A stretch of 64,000 bases of DNA from an uncultured Lachnospiraceae bacterium (GTDB lineage Bacteria > Bacillota > Clostridia > Lachnospirales > Lachnospiraceae): positions 1 to 64,000 of the forward strand of contig ONAZ01000008.1 of assembly GCA_900315945.1 (NCBI GenBank), read 5' to 3'. Positions 39,037-46,048 of the stretch are shown one piece after another. The translations under genes were made by a program, and so were the position numbers. The notes under the pieces are model-generated. The model was not told the origin of the DNA. It did not search any database and saw only the letters and a program-made list of their open reading frames with translations. How positions within the stretch are numbered: position 1 is the first letter of the stretch; every line of letters begins with the position of its first letter.

Positions 39037-40224
39037 ATGGCAAAAGAGAAATTCGAGAGAACTAAACCACATTGTAACATAGGTACCATTGGTCACGTAG
39101 ATCATGGTAAGACAACTTTAACAGCAGCTATCACTAAGACTCTTGCTGCAAGAGTAGAAGGTAACGCTGCAGTAGATTTTGAGAATATCGATAAGGCTCC
39201 AGAAGAGAGAGAAAGAGGTATCACAATTTCTACAGCTCACGTTGAGTATGAGACAGCAAAGCGTCACTATGCACACGTTGACTGCCCAGGCCATGCTGAC
39301 TATGTAAAGAACATGATCACTGGTGCTGCTCAGATGGATGGTGCTATCCTTGTTGTTGCTGCAACTGATGGTGTTATGGCTCAGACTAAGGAGCATATCC
39401 TTCTTTCTCGTCAGGTAGGTGTACCTAATATCGTAGTATTCTTAAATAAGTGCGATATGGTTGACGATGAAGAGCTTATCGAATTAGTTGAAATGGAAGT
39501 AACAGAGCAATTAGAGGAATATGGGTTCACAGATTGCCCAATCGTTAAGGGTTCTGCTCTTAAGGCATTAGAGGATCCTAACAGCGAGTGGGGCGACAAG
39601 ATTATGGAACTTATGGATACAGTTGATGAGACTATTCCAGATCCTGTTCGTGAGACAGATAAGCCATTCTTAATGCCTGTAGAGGACGTATTCACAATCA
39701 CAGGTCGTGGTACTGTTGCAACTGGTAGAGTAGAACGTGGTACTCTTCACCTTAATGATGAAGTTGAAATCATCGGTGTTAGAGAAGATATTCAGAAGAC
39801 TGTTATTACAGGTATCGAGATGTTCAGAAAGCTTCTTGATGAGGCTCAAGCTGGTGATAACATTGGTGCACTTCTTCGTGGTATCAACCGTGATCAGATC
39901 CAAAGAGGACAAGTACTTGCAGTACCTGGTTCTGTAAAGTGCCACACAAAGTTTACTGCTCAAGTATACGTATTAACAAAGGATGAAGGTGGACGTCATA
40001 CTCCATTCTTCAACAACTATCGTCCACAGTTCTACTTCAGAACAACAGACGTAACTGGTGTATGTAACCTTCCTGATGGAACAGAGATGTGCATGCCTGG
40101 TGATAACGTAGAGATGACAATCGAGCTCATCCACCCAATCGCTATGGAGCAAGGTCTTACATTCGCTATCAGAGAAGGTGGACGTACAGTAGGATCTGGT
40201 AAGGTTGCTTCAATTATCGAGTAA
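39037..40224 (+). CDS. tuf: Elongation factor Tu
   Basis: EF-Tu brings aminoacyl-tRNA to the ribosome. The 395-residue protein shows [10 protein letters not shown] (G1), [23 protein letters not shown] and the C-terminal beta-barrel domains with [13 protein letters not shown] and the GGRTVGSG end. Strong AAGGAGG before ATG 39037. Codon use is strongly biased, as for highly expressed genes. Confidence 0.98.
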   Translation: MAKEKFERTKPHCNIGTIGHVDHGKTTLTAAITKTLAARVEGNAAVDFENIDKAPEERERGITISTAHVEYETAKRHYAHVDCPGHADYVKNMITGAAQMDGAILVVAATDGVMAQTKEHILLSRQVGVPNIVVFLNKCDMVDDEELIELVEMEVTEQLEEYGFTDCPIVKGSALKALEDPNSEWGDKIMELMDTVDETIPDPVRETDKPFLMPVEDVFTITGRGTVATGRVERGTLHLNDEVEIIGVREDIQKTVITGIEMFRKLLDEAQAGDNIGALLRGINRDQIQRGQVLAVPGSVKCHTKFTAQVYVLTKDEGGRHTPFFNNYRPQFYFRTTDVTGVCNLPDGTEMCMPGDNVEMTIELIHPIAMEQGLTFAIREGGRTVGSGKVASIIE

Positions 40225-40255
40225 TCATTACTGACACCTCGCAAAGCTAGATTTT

Positions 40256-40289
40256 ATAAGGGTTTCGGGCTTCGGCTCGGAACCCTTAT
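40256..40289 (+). terminator. tuf terminator
   Basis: A 15-base arm (40256-40270) pairs with 40275-40289 around a TTCG tetraloop, with two mismatches, followed by six T. A textbook intrinsic terminator. Confidence 0.92.
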
Positions 40290-40311
40290 TTTTTGTATGG
40301 CAAATAAAAAA

Positions 40312-40334
40312 CCAAGGATGAAAATCATCCTTGG
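40312..40334 (-). terminator. Terminator of the lipoprotein gene
   Basis: CCAAGGATGA (40312-40321) pairs with TCATCCTTGG (40325-40334); on the reverse strand it is followed by a T-run. It ends the gene at 40352-40798. Confidence 0.85.
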
Positions 40335-40351
40335 CTACAATTTGGCTACAT

Positions 40352-40798
40352 TTATTTTTCTCTTGTATGATATATGTCGCGACCTTGAGAATCTGTAACG
40401 ATTAATGTGTTTCCGTTAATTGAATACTTAAACTCTTTTGGCTTTGCACCCTCTAAGGTGTATATAATTTTGTCTCCTTGTAATTGATATGTGAAGTTAT
40501 AGTTCATGTTTCCAAGTCTATCTACTAACACTCCTGTGCCATTAGGATTAAATGTGTAAGAGAAATCAGCATCATAATCAAAACCTTTCTCATACTTCCA
40601 TGTTCCAACGATGCTATTAGATGCGTTATCCGTTGTGTTCGTATTATTAGCGGCTACGGTTGTCTTAGTATCATTACTAGAAGCATTCGTCGTTGTATTA
40701 CCCTTATTGTCTGAATTACTGCAGCTACATCCTGCAACTACCATTCCTAGTGCTAATACAGTAACTAAAGCAATAATTATTTTACTTGTTTTCTTCAT
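40352..40798 (-). CDS. Small lipoprotein of unknown function
   Basis: A 148-residue exported lipoprotein. The signal peptide ends in the lipobox VVAGC with lipidated Cys24, followed by CSNSD and a low-complexity Asn/Thr linker (to about 62). The C-terminal domain begins IVGTWKYEKG and reads as alternating beta strands, with FSYTFNPNGTGVL and YTLEGAKPKEFKYSINGNTLIV. This matches the small lipocalin-like domains often seen in clostridial lipoproteins. No partner gene is evident. It stands alone on the reverse strand with its own terminator. Confidence 0.75.
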   Translation of the reverse strand: MKKTSKIIIALVTVLALGMVVAGCSCSNSDNKGNTTTNASSNDTKTTVAANNTNTTDNASNSIVGTWKYEKGFDYDADFSYTFNPNGTGVLVDRLGNMNYNFTYQLQGDKIIYTLEGAKPKEFKYSINGNTLIVTDSQGRDIYHTREK

Positions 40799-40900
40799 GA
40801 TAATTTCCCCCCTTCATCATATTATATGTTGATATGAATTTATCATATAATAATAAGCTATACAACAGTTTGTGCATATTCGGTCGTTTTTTGTTCCTAA

Positions 40901-40938
40901 ATGTCGCAATTTTATATTATAATGTGTAAATAAAAGTG
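40901..40938 (+). promoter_or_regulatory. Promoter A (before the RNA and Abi remnant)
   Basis: Contains TATAAT at 40918-40923. The 38-base block matches the one at 41825-41862 at 33 of 38 positions, without gaps, so the two are copies of one promoter. It points toward the structured RNA and the Abi remnant. A small ATCAA/TTGAT hairpin with a T-run follows at 40939-40960. Confidence 0.65.
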
Positions 40939-40984
40939 ATCAAACGGTTGATTATTTTTTAAGTAAAGAATATAACAACAGAAA

Positions 40985-41034
40985 CAGAACCCAACACGCC
41001 TCTCAATGATGCGGACCACGTTGGGTCTTTTGAT
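40985..41034 (+). ncRNA. Structured RNA resembling the abiF RNA motif
   Basis: ACCCAAC (40989-40995) pairs with GTTGGGT (41020-41026); inside, CGC (40997-40999) can pair with GCG (41011-41013). A TCTTTTGATTTTT tract follows. It lies directly before an Abi-family remnant. A conserved RNA upstream of Abi-type genes (the abiF RNA motif) has been described by comparative genomics; the match here is from memory of its form and position and needs a covariance-model search. A simple terminator is the alternative. Confidence 0.5.
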
Positions 41035-41052
41035 TTTTAAGGAGAAGACTGT

Positions 41053-41220
41053 ATGGGAGAACGTAAAAAGCATCAGCCCCCTATGTCAATTGACGAACAA
41101 GTAGAAAATCTTAAGAGTATAGGGTTGTTTGTAAAAAAATTAGAACAGCTATTTGAAAAGTATGAAAACGTGGATGTTAAGACAATGGGTTTTCCGGAAA
41201 AATGGAAGGAACTTTTATAA
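41053..41220 (+). pseudogene. Internally deleted Abi (abortive infection) family gene
   Basis: A 55-codon open frame. Residues 10-27 (PMSIDEQVENLKSIGLFV) look like the N-terminus of Abi_2/AbiF-type phage-defence proteins, and residues 28-55 (KLEQLFEKYENVDVKTMGFPEKWKELL in two overlapping parts) look like their C-terminus. The middle of about 200 or more residues, with its RNase-like motifs, is missing, yet the frame is kept. So this is either a remnant or a retained mini-protein. AAGGAG precedes ATG 41053. The RNA element upstream and the hairpin downstream are intact. Confidence 0.65.
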
Positions 41221-41225
41221 AATCC

Positions 41226-41257
41226 AAAGGCTTTTGAGGTTTGCCTCAGAAGCTTTT
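41226..41257 (+). terminator. Terminator after the Abi remnant
   Basis: A 14-bp stem (41226-41239 with 41244-41257; two G-U pairs) with loop TTTG and a T-run that overlaps the right arm. Confidence 0.8.
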
Positions 41258-41298
41258 TTTGTGCATAGTCTGTGTAAGCGTTTTTTATTATTTTTAAA

Positions 41299-41349
41299 GT
41301 CGCGGCGAAAGCCGCGACAATCCCGGATTCGCAGAGCGAATCAGGGATT
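41299..41349. repeat. Two adjoining strong hairpins
   Basis: GTCGCGGC-GAAA-GCCGCGAC (41299-41318) is a perfect 8-bp stem with a GAAA tetraloop. It abuts a second stem, 41319-41331 with 41337-41349, 12 of 13 paired. The pair leads straight into the 73-bp repeat array and is GC-rich against an AT-rich background. Confidence 0.75.
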
Positions 41350-41354
41350 TGTGC

Positions 41355-41795
41355 TTCAAAATCATTGCTATATTCAGGGCGAAGCGCCCAAAAATCAGTC
41401 CAAAAGCAATGAAAAGTCATCAAAAGCTTCAAAATCATTGCTTTATCCAGGGCGAAGCGCCCAAAAATCAGTCCAAAAGCAATGAAAAGTCATCAAAAGC
41501 TTCAAAATCATTGCTTTATTCAGGGCGAAGCGCCTAAAAATCAGCCCCAAAGCAATGAAAAGCCCCTAAAAGCTTCAAAATCATTGCTTTATTCAGGGCG
41601 AAGCGCCCAAAAATCAGCCCAAAAGCAATGAAAAGCCCTTAAAAGCTTCAAAATCATTGCTTTATTCAGGGCGAAGCGCCCAGAAATCAGCCCAAAAGCA
41701 ATGAAAAGTCATCAAAAGCTTCAAAATCATTGCTTTATCCAGGGCGAAGCACCTAGAAATCAGCCCAAAAGCAATTTGCAGGGGATTTGTGCTTC
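41355..41795. repeat. 73-bp tandem repeat array, about six copies
   Basis: Copies begin at 41355, 41428, 41501, 41574, 41647 and 41720; all steps are exactly 73 bases and the last copy is partial, fading after about 41776. Each unit holds GGGCGAAGCGCCC (a 5-bp palindromic stem) enclosed by TCATTGCTTT and AAAGCAATGA, so each can fold into a nested hairpin. The unit length is not a multiple of three, so the long open frames crossing it are not coding. GGGATTTGTGCTTC flanks the array at 41344-41357 and 41782-41795. No leader or cas gene; it is not a CRISPR. Confidence 0.92.
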
Positions 41796-41824
41796 TGTTG
41801 AATTGTATAGAAAAATCTTCCAAT

Positions 41825-41862
41825 ATGTCGCATTTTAGTATTATAATGTGTATATATAAGTG
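41825..41862 (+). promoter_or_regulatory. Promoter B (before the leader-peptide genes)
   Basis: TATAAT at 41842-41847 within a 38-base copy of promoter A. It probably starts the transcript of the three Nif11-leader genes, about 83 bases before the first ATG. Confidence 0.65.
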
Positions 41863-41945
41863 TAAGAAGTAATTAATACTAAGTGGCAGTAATTGAGATG
41901 ACGCTACTTTGTATAAGAAATACAATAAGTGAGGAGGGCAATACT

Positions 41946-42239
41946 ATGAGAAAAGAATTATTAAAGGGATTAACAGAAGAGCAAGTTAAGAAGGTTGAAG
42001 CATGCAAGAATTCAGATGAAATCTTAGCACTTGCCAAGGCTGAAGGGGTACAGCTTAGCGAGGAACAACTTGCAGCAGTATCTGGTGGTGGATGCGGAAG
42101 CACAGCAGACCCTGTAAAATGTAATCAATGTGGTTCGCTAAATTGTGAAAAGTATGGAAAAACAAAAAATCTATGGACTAATGAATGGAATTACAAATGG
42201 AGATGTAATGATTGTGGTTATAAATGGGTATGGGAGTAA
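41946..42239 (+). CDS. Nif11-type leader peptide with Cys4 zinc-ribbon-like core (1)
   Basis: A 97-residue protein. Residues 1-48 form a Nif11-like leader (ELLKGLTEEQVKKVEACK, ILALAKAEGVQLSEEQLAAV) ending in the double glycine of VSGG, the cleavage signal of many RiPP precursors. The 49-residue remainder has KCNQCGSLN and WRCNDCGYKW, a Cys4 arrangement like a zinc ribbon, with two further cysteines and many Trp/Tyr/Asn. GAGGAGGG precedes ATG 41946. The leader differs from the next gene's at only five of fifty positions. No modification enzyme or C39 peptidase-transporter is adjacent, so processing and export are inferred. Confidence 0.8.
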   Translation: MRKELLKGLTEEQVKKVEACKNSDEILALAKAEGVQLSEEQLAAVSGGGCGSTADPVKCNQCGSLNCEKYGKTKNLWTNEWNYKWRCNDCGYKWVWE

Positions 42240-42298
42240 TCAGGTAACGGAACTTTTGCCATATCGCTAAATGAAATATAAGTAAGGAGGACAATACA

Positions 42299-42583
42299 AT
42301 GAGAAATGAATTGTTAAAGGGATTAACAGATGAGCAAATTAAGAAGGTTGAAGCATGCAAGAATTCAGAAGAAATCTTAGCACTCGCCAAGGCTGAAGGG
42401 GTACAGCTTAACGAGGAGCAGCTTGCAGCAGTATCTGGTGGTGGCTGTAGTTCTACACGTAAGTGTCCAATGTGTGGTTCTACCAACGTTGAAAGAAGGA
42501 CCAAGGATGTGCAGCTTAAATCGGGTTCCAATGTAATTGCTTATGATTGTAAAGACTGTAAGCACAGCTGGGTCGTATATTAA
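42299..42583 (+). CDS. Nif11-type leader peptide with Cys4 zinc-ribbon-like core (2)
   Basis: A 94-residue paralogue. The 48-residue leader is almost the same as that of gene 1 and ends VSGG. The 46-residue core reads KCPMCGSTN, then a basic and polar middle, then YDCKDCKHSWVVY, keeping the two CxxC pairs and the final aromatic cluster while the rest differs. AAGGAGG is eight bases before the ATG. It lies 59 bases after gene 1. Confidence 0.8.
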   Translation: MRNELLKGLTDEQIKKVEACKNSEEILALAKAEGVQLNEEQLAAVSGGGCSSTRKCPMCGSTNVERRTKDVQLKSGSNVIAYDCKDCKHSWVVY

Positions 42584-42604
42584 TTGACAACACAAGGTTG
42601 TCAA
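42584..42604. promoter_or_regulatory. Perfect 8-bp hairpin between leader-peptide genes 2 and 3
   Basis: TTGACAAC (42584-42591) and GTTGTCAA (42597-42604) with loop ACAAG directly follow the stop codon of gene 2. No T-run follows, so it is more likely an operator, an RNA processing site or a 3'-end protector than a terminator. Confidence 0.5.
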
Positions 42605-42624
42605 CATAATTGGAGGTATATAAT

Positions 42625-42879
42625 ATGAGAAAAGAATTGTTAAAGGGTTTATCAGAAGAGCAGATTGCTAAGATTCGTGAATGTAAGACATCTGATGAGA
42701 TTCTCGCTCTTGCTAAAGAAGAAGGCGTAGAACTTACAGAAGAGCAAATGGAAGCAGTTAGTGGTGGAGCAGTTCTATGTAAATCAAATAAGTGCCCAAA
42801 CTGTGGTTCTAAGAACTATGTGCAAGAATGGTCACACCACTATTATTGTCTAGATTGTGGAGATTGGTGGGATTATTAA
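42625..42879 (+). CDS. Nif11-type leader peptide with Cys4 zinc-ribbon-like core (3)
   Basis: An 84-residue paralogue with a more diverged leader (SEEQIAKIRECKTSDEIL, EEGVELTEEQMEAV) that still ends in SGG at residue 48. The 36-residue core is the most compact: KCPNCGSKNYVQEW, HHYYCLDCGDWWDY. All three cores fit the pattern C-x2-C-G-S-x-N, a variable stretch, then [WY]-x-C-x2-C-x3-W, which is a zinc-ribbon layout. ATG 42625 follows TGGAGG; an upstream in-frame codon at 42610 would place the site inside the gene. A terminator follows at 42914. Confidence 0.8.
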   Translation: MRKELLKGLSEEQIAKIRECKTSDEILALAKEEGVELTEEQMEAVSGGAVLCKSNKCPNCGSKNYVQEWSHHYYCLDCGDWWDY

Positions 42880-42913
42880 ATAAAACCACAATTATAATAT
42901 AGAAGGAACATTA

Positions 42914-42952
42914 GCAGCATCCTGGATTGGTACAACCGGTCTAGGATGTTGC
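42914..42952 (+). terminator. Terminator of the leader-peptide gene cluster
   Basis: A 13-bp stem (42914-42926 with 42940-42952, two G-U pairs) whose loop holds a smaller GGT/ACC stem; TTATTTAT follows. It bounds the island on the right. Confidence 0.8.
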
Positions 42953-43015
42953 TTATTTATATGCAATTATGATATTATTCTATTAAGTGATTTTTTGTAT
43001 TGGCAGGGGGGTCAT

Positions 43016-43789
43016 ATGAGCATATTATCGACTATAGTGAAGGTAGCAACGAAAGCACCTAGTATCGAAGATTATGATAGCTATCTTTTTATAGGTCCAC
43101 ATCCTGATGATATTGAGATAGGAGCTGGAGCAACGGCGGCGAAACTAACTGCTAATGGAAAGAAAGTTACATTTCTAATCTGTCTTGATGGTCGTTATGG
43201 TGATGAATTCCTAGAAGGTAAAAGTGCAGAAGAAGTAGCATTGATTCGTAGAGAAGAGTCAATTGCTTCTGCGAAAGTTCTAGGCGTAAATGACGTAAGA
43301 TTTCTTGATTTGTGCGATGGGGGATTTTATAAAAAGAAAGATTTGTCCAAAGGCATAGCCAAAGTAATAGGTGATGTTAAACCAGATGTAGTATTCTCTC
43401 CGGACTTTTGGGTGTCTAGCGAATGTCATATAGATCATGTAAATGTTGGAAGAATAGTAAGCTACATCGTTGAGATTGCACCTTACAAGGGAATAATGAA
43501 ACGTCTAGGAGCCTCTAATTATAATGTTAAATCCTTAGCTTTATATATGACTGCTAGACCCAATCAATTTGTTAATACAAGAGGATTTTTTAAAAGGCAA
43601 CATGACGCGTTATTTAATTGTCATATCAGTCAATTTCCAAGTGGTACAACAGACGCAGATAGTTTGAATCTATATCTTAATCTAAGAAGTAAAATATATG
43701 GAATACGAAGATTTACAACTGATTGCGAAGCTTTTCGAGTATTAGAGAGAACACATATGCATTGTTTGCCAGAAGCATCGAAGTTCTAA
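43016..43789 (+). CDS. PIG-L family deacetylase
   Basis: A 257-residue zinc-dependent deacetylase of the PIG-L/LmbE family, which removes N-acetyl groups from GlcNAc-type sugars. The zinc and catalytic motif is GPHPDDIEIGAG near residues 28-39, with the third ligand in SECHIDHVNVG. The RREES segment is also typical. No signal peptide; it should act in the cytoplasm. ATG 43016 follows AGGGGGG; an upstream in-frame codon at 42995 has no site. It stands between the leader-peptide island and a membrane-protein gene with 39 bases to the next start. Confidence 0.88.
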   Translation: MSILSTIVKVATKAPSIEDYDSYLFIGPHPDDIEIGAGATAAKLTANGKKVTFLICLDGRYGDEFLEGKSAEEVALIRREESIASAKVLGVNDVRFLDLCDGGFYKKKDLSKGIAKVIGDVKPDVVFSPDFWVSSECHIDHVNVGRIVSYIVEIAPYKGIMKRLGASNYNVKSLALYMTARPNQFVNTRGFFKRQHDALFNCHISQFPSGTTDADSLNLYLNLRSKIYGIRRFTTDCEAFRVLERTHMHCLPEASKF

Positions 43790-43828
43790 TTATTAATACA
43801 TATAATACGTGATGTAAGGGGGTACAGT

Positions 43829-44335
43829 ATGTATACAACATATAATGATGAAGATAATGTGAAAAAAAGGCTGTATGGAGACAGACTTGTGCTTAGTGGA
43901 AGGGCACTTATTATTCTTGGAATATGGTCTTCCATAAAAGCAATTATTTTATTTTATCTGGCATTGCCGCAGATAACGGAATTTGTAACCGAAGGAGATA
44001 CCATGCCGGAAGAAATTGCTCGTAATGTCAAATTAATTCTGATGGCGATATTTGTTATTTTAATAGCTATTGTTTTTCTCTTTCATCTCTACATAGGTCG
44101 TTCAGCTATGAAGAATGGTTATGGAAAAAAGCGGACAACTTTCTACCTAGTCCTTACTGTGATTGTTATTATATCTACAATAGTTTCTGATGTTCAAATT
44201 GTAATGGAAGGATTAGACATAATAGATTTGGCATCAATGGTAGTAGATCTTACAGTGGTTTACGCTTGTTGTGATATTTTGTATTCTGCTATAAAACTAA
44301 GAACAATTGAAAAGAAAACTGAGGAAGGGGTGTGA
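43829..44335 (+). CDS. Small integral membrane protein
   Basis: A 168-residue protein with four predicted membrane helices and charged loops; the first 25 residues are polar (YTTYNDEDNVKKRLYGDR). I do not recognise the family. It follows the deacetylase by 39 bases (site AAGGGGG) and ends four bases before the DUF6765 start, so it is probably in one operon with the two genes after it. Confidence 0.65.
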   Translation: MYTTYNDEDNVKKRLYGDRLVLSGRALIILGIWSSIKAIILFYLALPQITEFVTEGDTMPEEIARNVKLILMAIFVILIAIVFLFHLYIGRSAMKNGYGKKRTTFYLVLTVIVIISTIVSDVQIVMEGLDIIDLASMVVDLTVVYACCDILYSAIKLRTIEKKTEEGV

Positions 44336-44339
44336 TTAT

Positions 44340-45485
44340 ATGCAGATAGATTTTCATTATTATGCAACTTATTCTGCCGCATTCATTGCAGGCTATTCAC
44401 ATGAAGAAGCATTAGATATTGCATATAGTGCCTTCCTTGTAGATAGATGTTCAGAAAGTCTTCTTATTAAGTTAGGCGCTCCAAAGATTGCTGCAACTAC
44501 GCAGCTTCAGATGGAACTTATGGATGCAAGTACAGATATAATGGGATTGCAGAATATAACAAGAATATGGTCTTCTTTTCATTTTCTTCCGAAAAATTTG
44601 TATGTTGATAAGAAGAAGGGATGGTCGAAGAATTATCATAATAAGTATAGCCTTATATGTGGACCTAATGGTAGTCTTGTTCGTGATACTGTTGAACTTG
44701 CCAAGGATACTACTCTTCAGGCAATAGGTGTATCAATGCATGTTACAGCAGATACCTGGGCACATATGTATTTTGCTGGAACACCGAGTCTTGCAATTAA
44801 TAATACTAATTATTATTTTTATGAGATTTATCCAGATGGAGAGAGGAAGAAGATTAATTTCCGTCACAATCCAATTTCTCCAGATGATGTTGAGAAGGGA
44901 ATATATACTTCAAGTATTTATCAATCTAATGAGAACAATATAATGAATCTTGGACATGGAAGAGCAGGACATCTTCCAGATTATAGTTATTGTGTATATA
45001 ATTATCTTCCTTCTTGGGACGAGTATCGTGAGGTGGTAAAAGATAATCCATCTGATTTTTATAATGCTTATTGCCAGCTTATTTATGCAATGAAATATAT
45101 TCGTGGTGATATCAAAGAATTCCAGTTAGATACCTACGATTATGATGCAGTATCAAAGTATAAAGATAAGATAGATGTTATTATTAATACGCGTAAGATT
45201 GATACCTGCCAGGAATGGAAGGCATTTGGAGAAGAGATATCAGGAAAAGAAATACCTGACTTCGATGAGAATAAGTATCAGGAAGAATATATGAATGCAG
45301 AGAACAAAAGCGAGACATTTCTTGGCAAATTCTTTAATGCCACAATAGCTCAAAAAAGTATGGTGACTCAAAGAATATATGAATCGGGAAATATGTTGGC
45401 GGGATATTCACTTACTCCTGATCCAATTGAACTTACTGCTAAAACAGTGGAAAATTCAATAAAGGCAGGTGATAGAAATGACTAA
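44340..45485 (+). CDS. DUF6765 family protein
   Basis: A 381-residue protein beginning QIDFHYYATYSAAFIAGYS, the hallmark of DUF6765. The MHVTADTWAHMYFAG segment (residues about 137-151) resembles the His/Asp metal motif of zinc-dependent phospholipase C-like helical proteins, which suggests a hydrolase, but activity is unproven. No signal peptide is seen. ATG 44340 follows AGGAAGGGG; the in-frame start at 44307 would overlap the previous gene. Its last 8 bases overlap the next gene. Confidence 0.8.
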   Translation: MQIDFHYYATYSAAFIAGYSHEEALDIAYSAFLVDRCSESLLIKLGAPKIAATTQLQMELMDASTDIMGLQNITRIWSSFHFLPKNLYVDKKKGWSKNYHNKYSLICGPNGSLVRDTVELAKDTTLQAIGVSMHVTADTWAHMYFAGTPSLAINNTNYYFYEIYPDGERKKINFRHNPISPDDVEKGIYTSSIYQSNENNIMNLGHGRAGHLPDYSYCVYNYLPSWDEYREVVKDNPSDFYNAYCQLIYAMKYIRGDIKEFQLDTYDYDAVSKYKDKIDVIINTRKIDTCQEWKAFGEEISGKEIPDFDENKYQEEYMNAENKSETFLGKFFNATIAQKSMVTQRIYESGNMLAGYSLTPDPIELTAKTVENSIKAGDRND

Positions 45486-46011
45486 AACTCAAAAAGTAAT
45501 AAATATCATCGAAGCAATTATTTTAGTTGCAGTTGCATTTGTTCTTATATCAGTTCCTGAAATGGGATATGGTATTGTAGTACTTGTCCTTGGTATTGGA
45601 TTTGTAATAAAAGGAGTAAGCGCTCTTTGGAACTATTTTACATTGTCTGTTCATATGGTGGGAGCAAGACGCTCTTTTTATTACGGAATTATGATTTTTG
45701 ATTTGGGACTATTTACTATATGTCTTGGAAATCTTCCAAAACTATATGTGATGATATACTTGTGTGGCTTATATGTTTTCTCTGGAGGAATCGATATTTG
45801 GTCTGCTATTAGTCAGAAGAAGATGGAATCAAAGCATTATAAGATGAAATTGTTACAGGGAATAATAAATATTCTGATAGGTATAATGTGTCTTGTTTTC
45901 TTAAAGTCAGAAGAGATGGTAATATTTATTTACGCTGCTGGTCTTGCATACAATGGAATAGTTCGACTAATAAATGTGTTCAAGAAAAATGAAACTGTAT
46001 ATATTCAGTAG
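45478..46011 (+). CDS. HdeD/DUF308-like membrane protein
   Basis: A 177-residue protein with six predicted helices arranged as three hairpin pairs, as in the HdeD (DUF308) family; GYGIVVLVLGIGFVIKGVSALW and the later GIINILIGIMCLVF are typical of its repeats. The role is unknown; E. coli HdeD is linked to acid stress at high cell density. ATG 45478 overlaps the DUF6765 end by 8 bases, showing translational coupling. Confidence 0.75.
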   Translation: MTKTQKVINIIEAIILVAVAFVLISVPEMGYGIVVLVLGIGFVIKGVSALWNYFTLSVHMVGARRSFYYGIMIFDLGLFTICLGNLPKLYVMIYLCGLYVFSGGIDIWSAISQKKMESKHYKMKLLQGIINILIGIMCLVFLKSEEMVIFIYAAGLAYNGIVRLINVFKKNETVYIQ

Positions 46012-46048
46012 CGTTTTGGTATGACATTTTAAATAAAAGAAGGTATAT

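Noticed and set aside
41153-41537. Open reading frames of 60-110 codons across the repeat array on both strands
   Set aside because: They arise from the repeat; its 73-base period shifts frame every copy, there is no ribosome site, and the peptides are just translations of repeat units.
41355-41795. CRISPR array
   Set aside because: The whole 73-base unit repeats without unique spacers, no cas genes are near, and the units are direct tandem copies.
40352-43000. Prophage or integrative element
   Set aside because: No integrase, transposase, tRNA target or att-like repeats were found; the only direct repeat pair bounds the 73-bp array.
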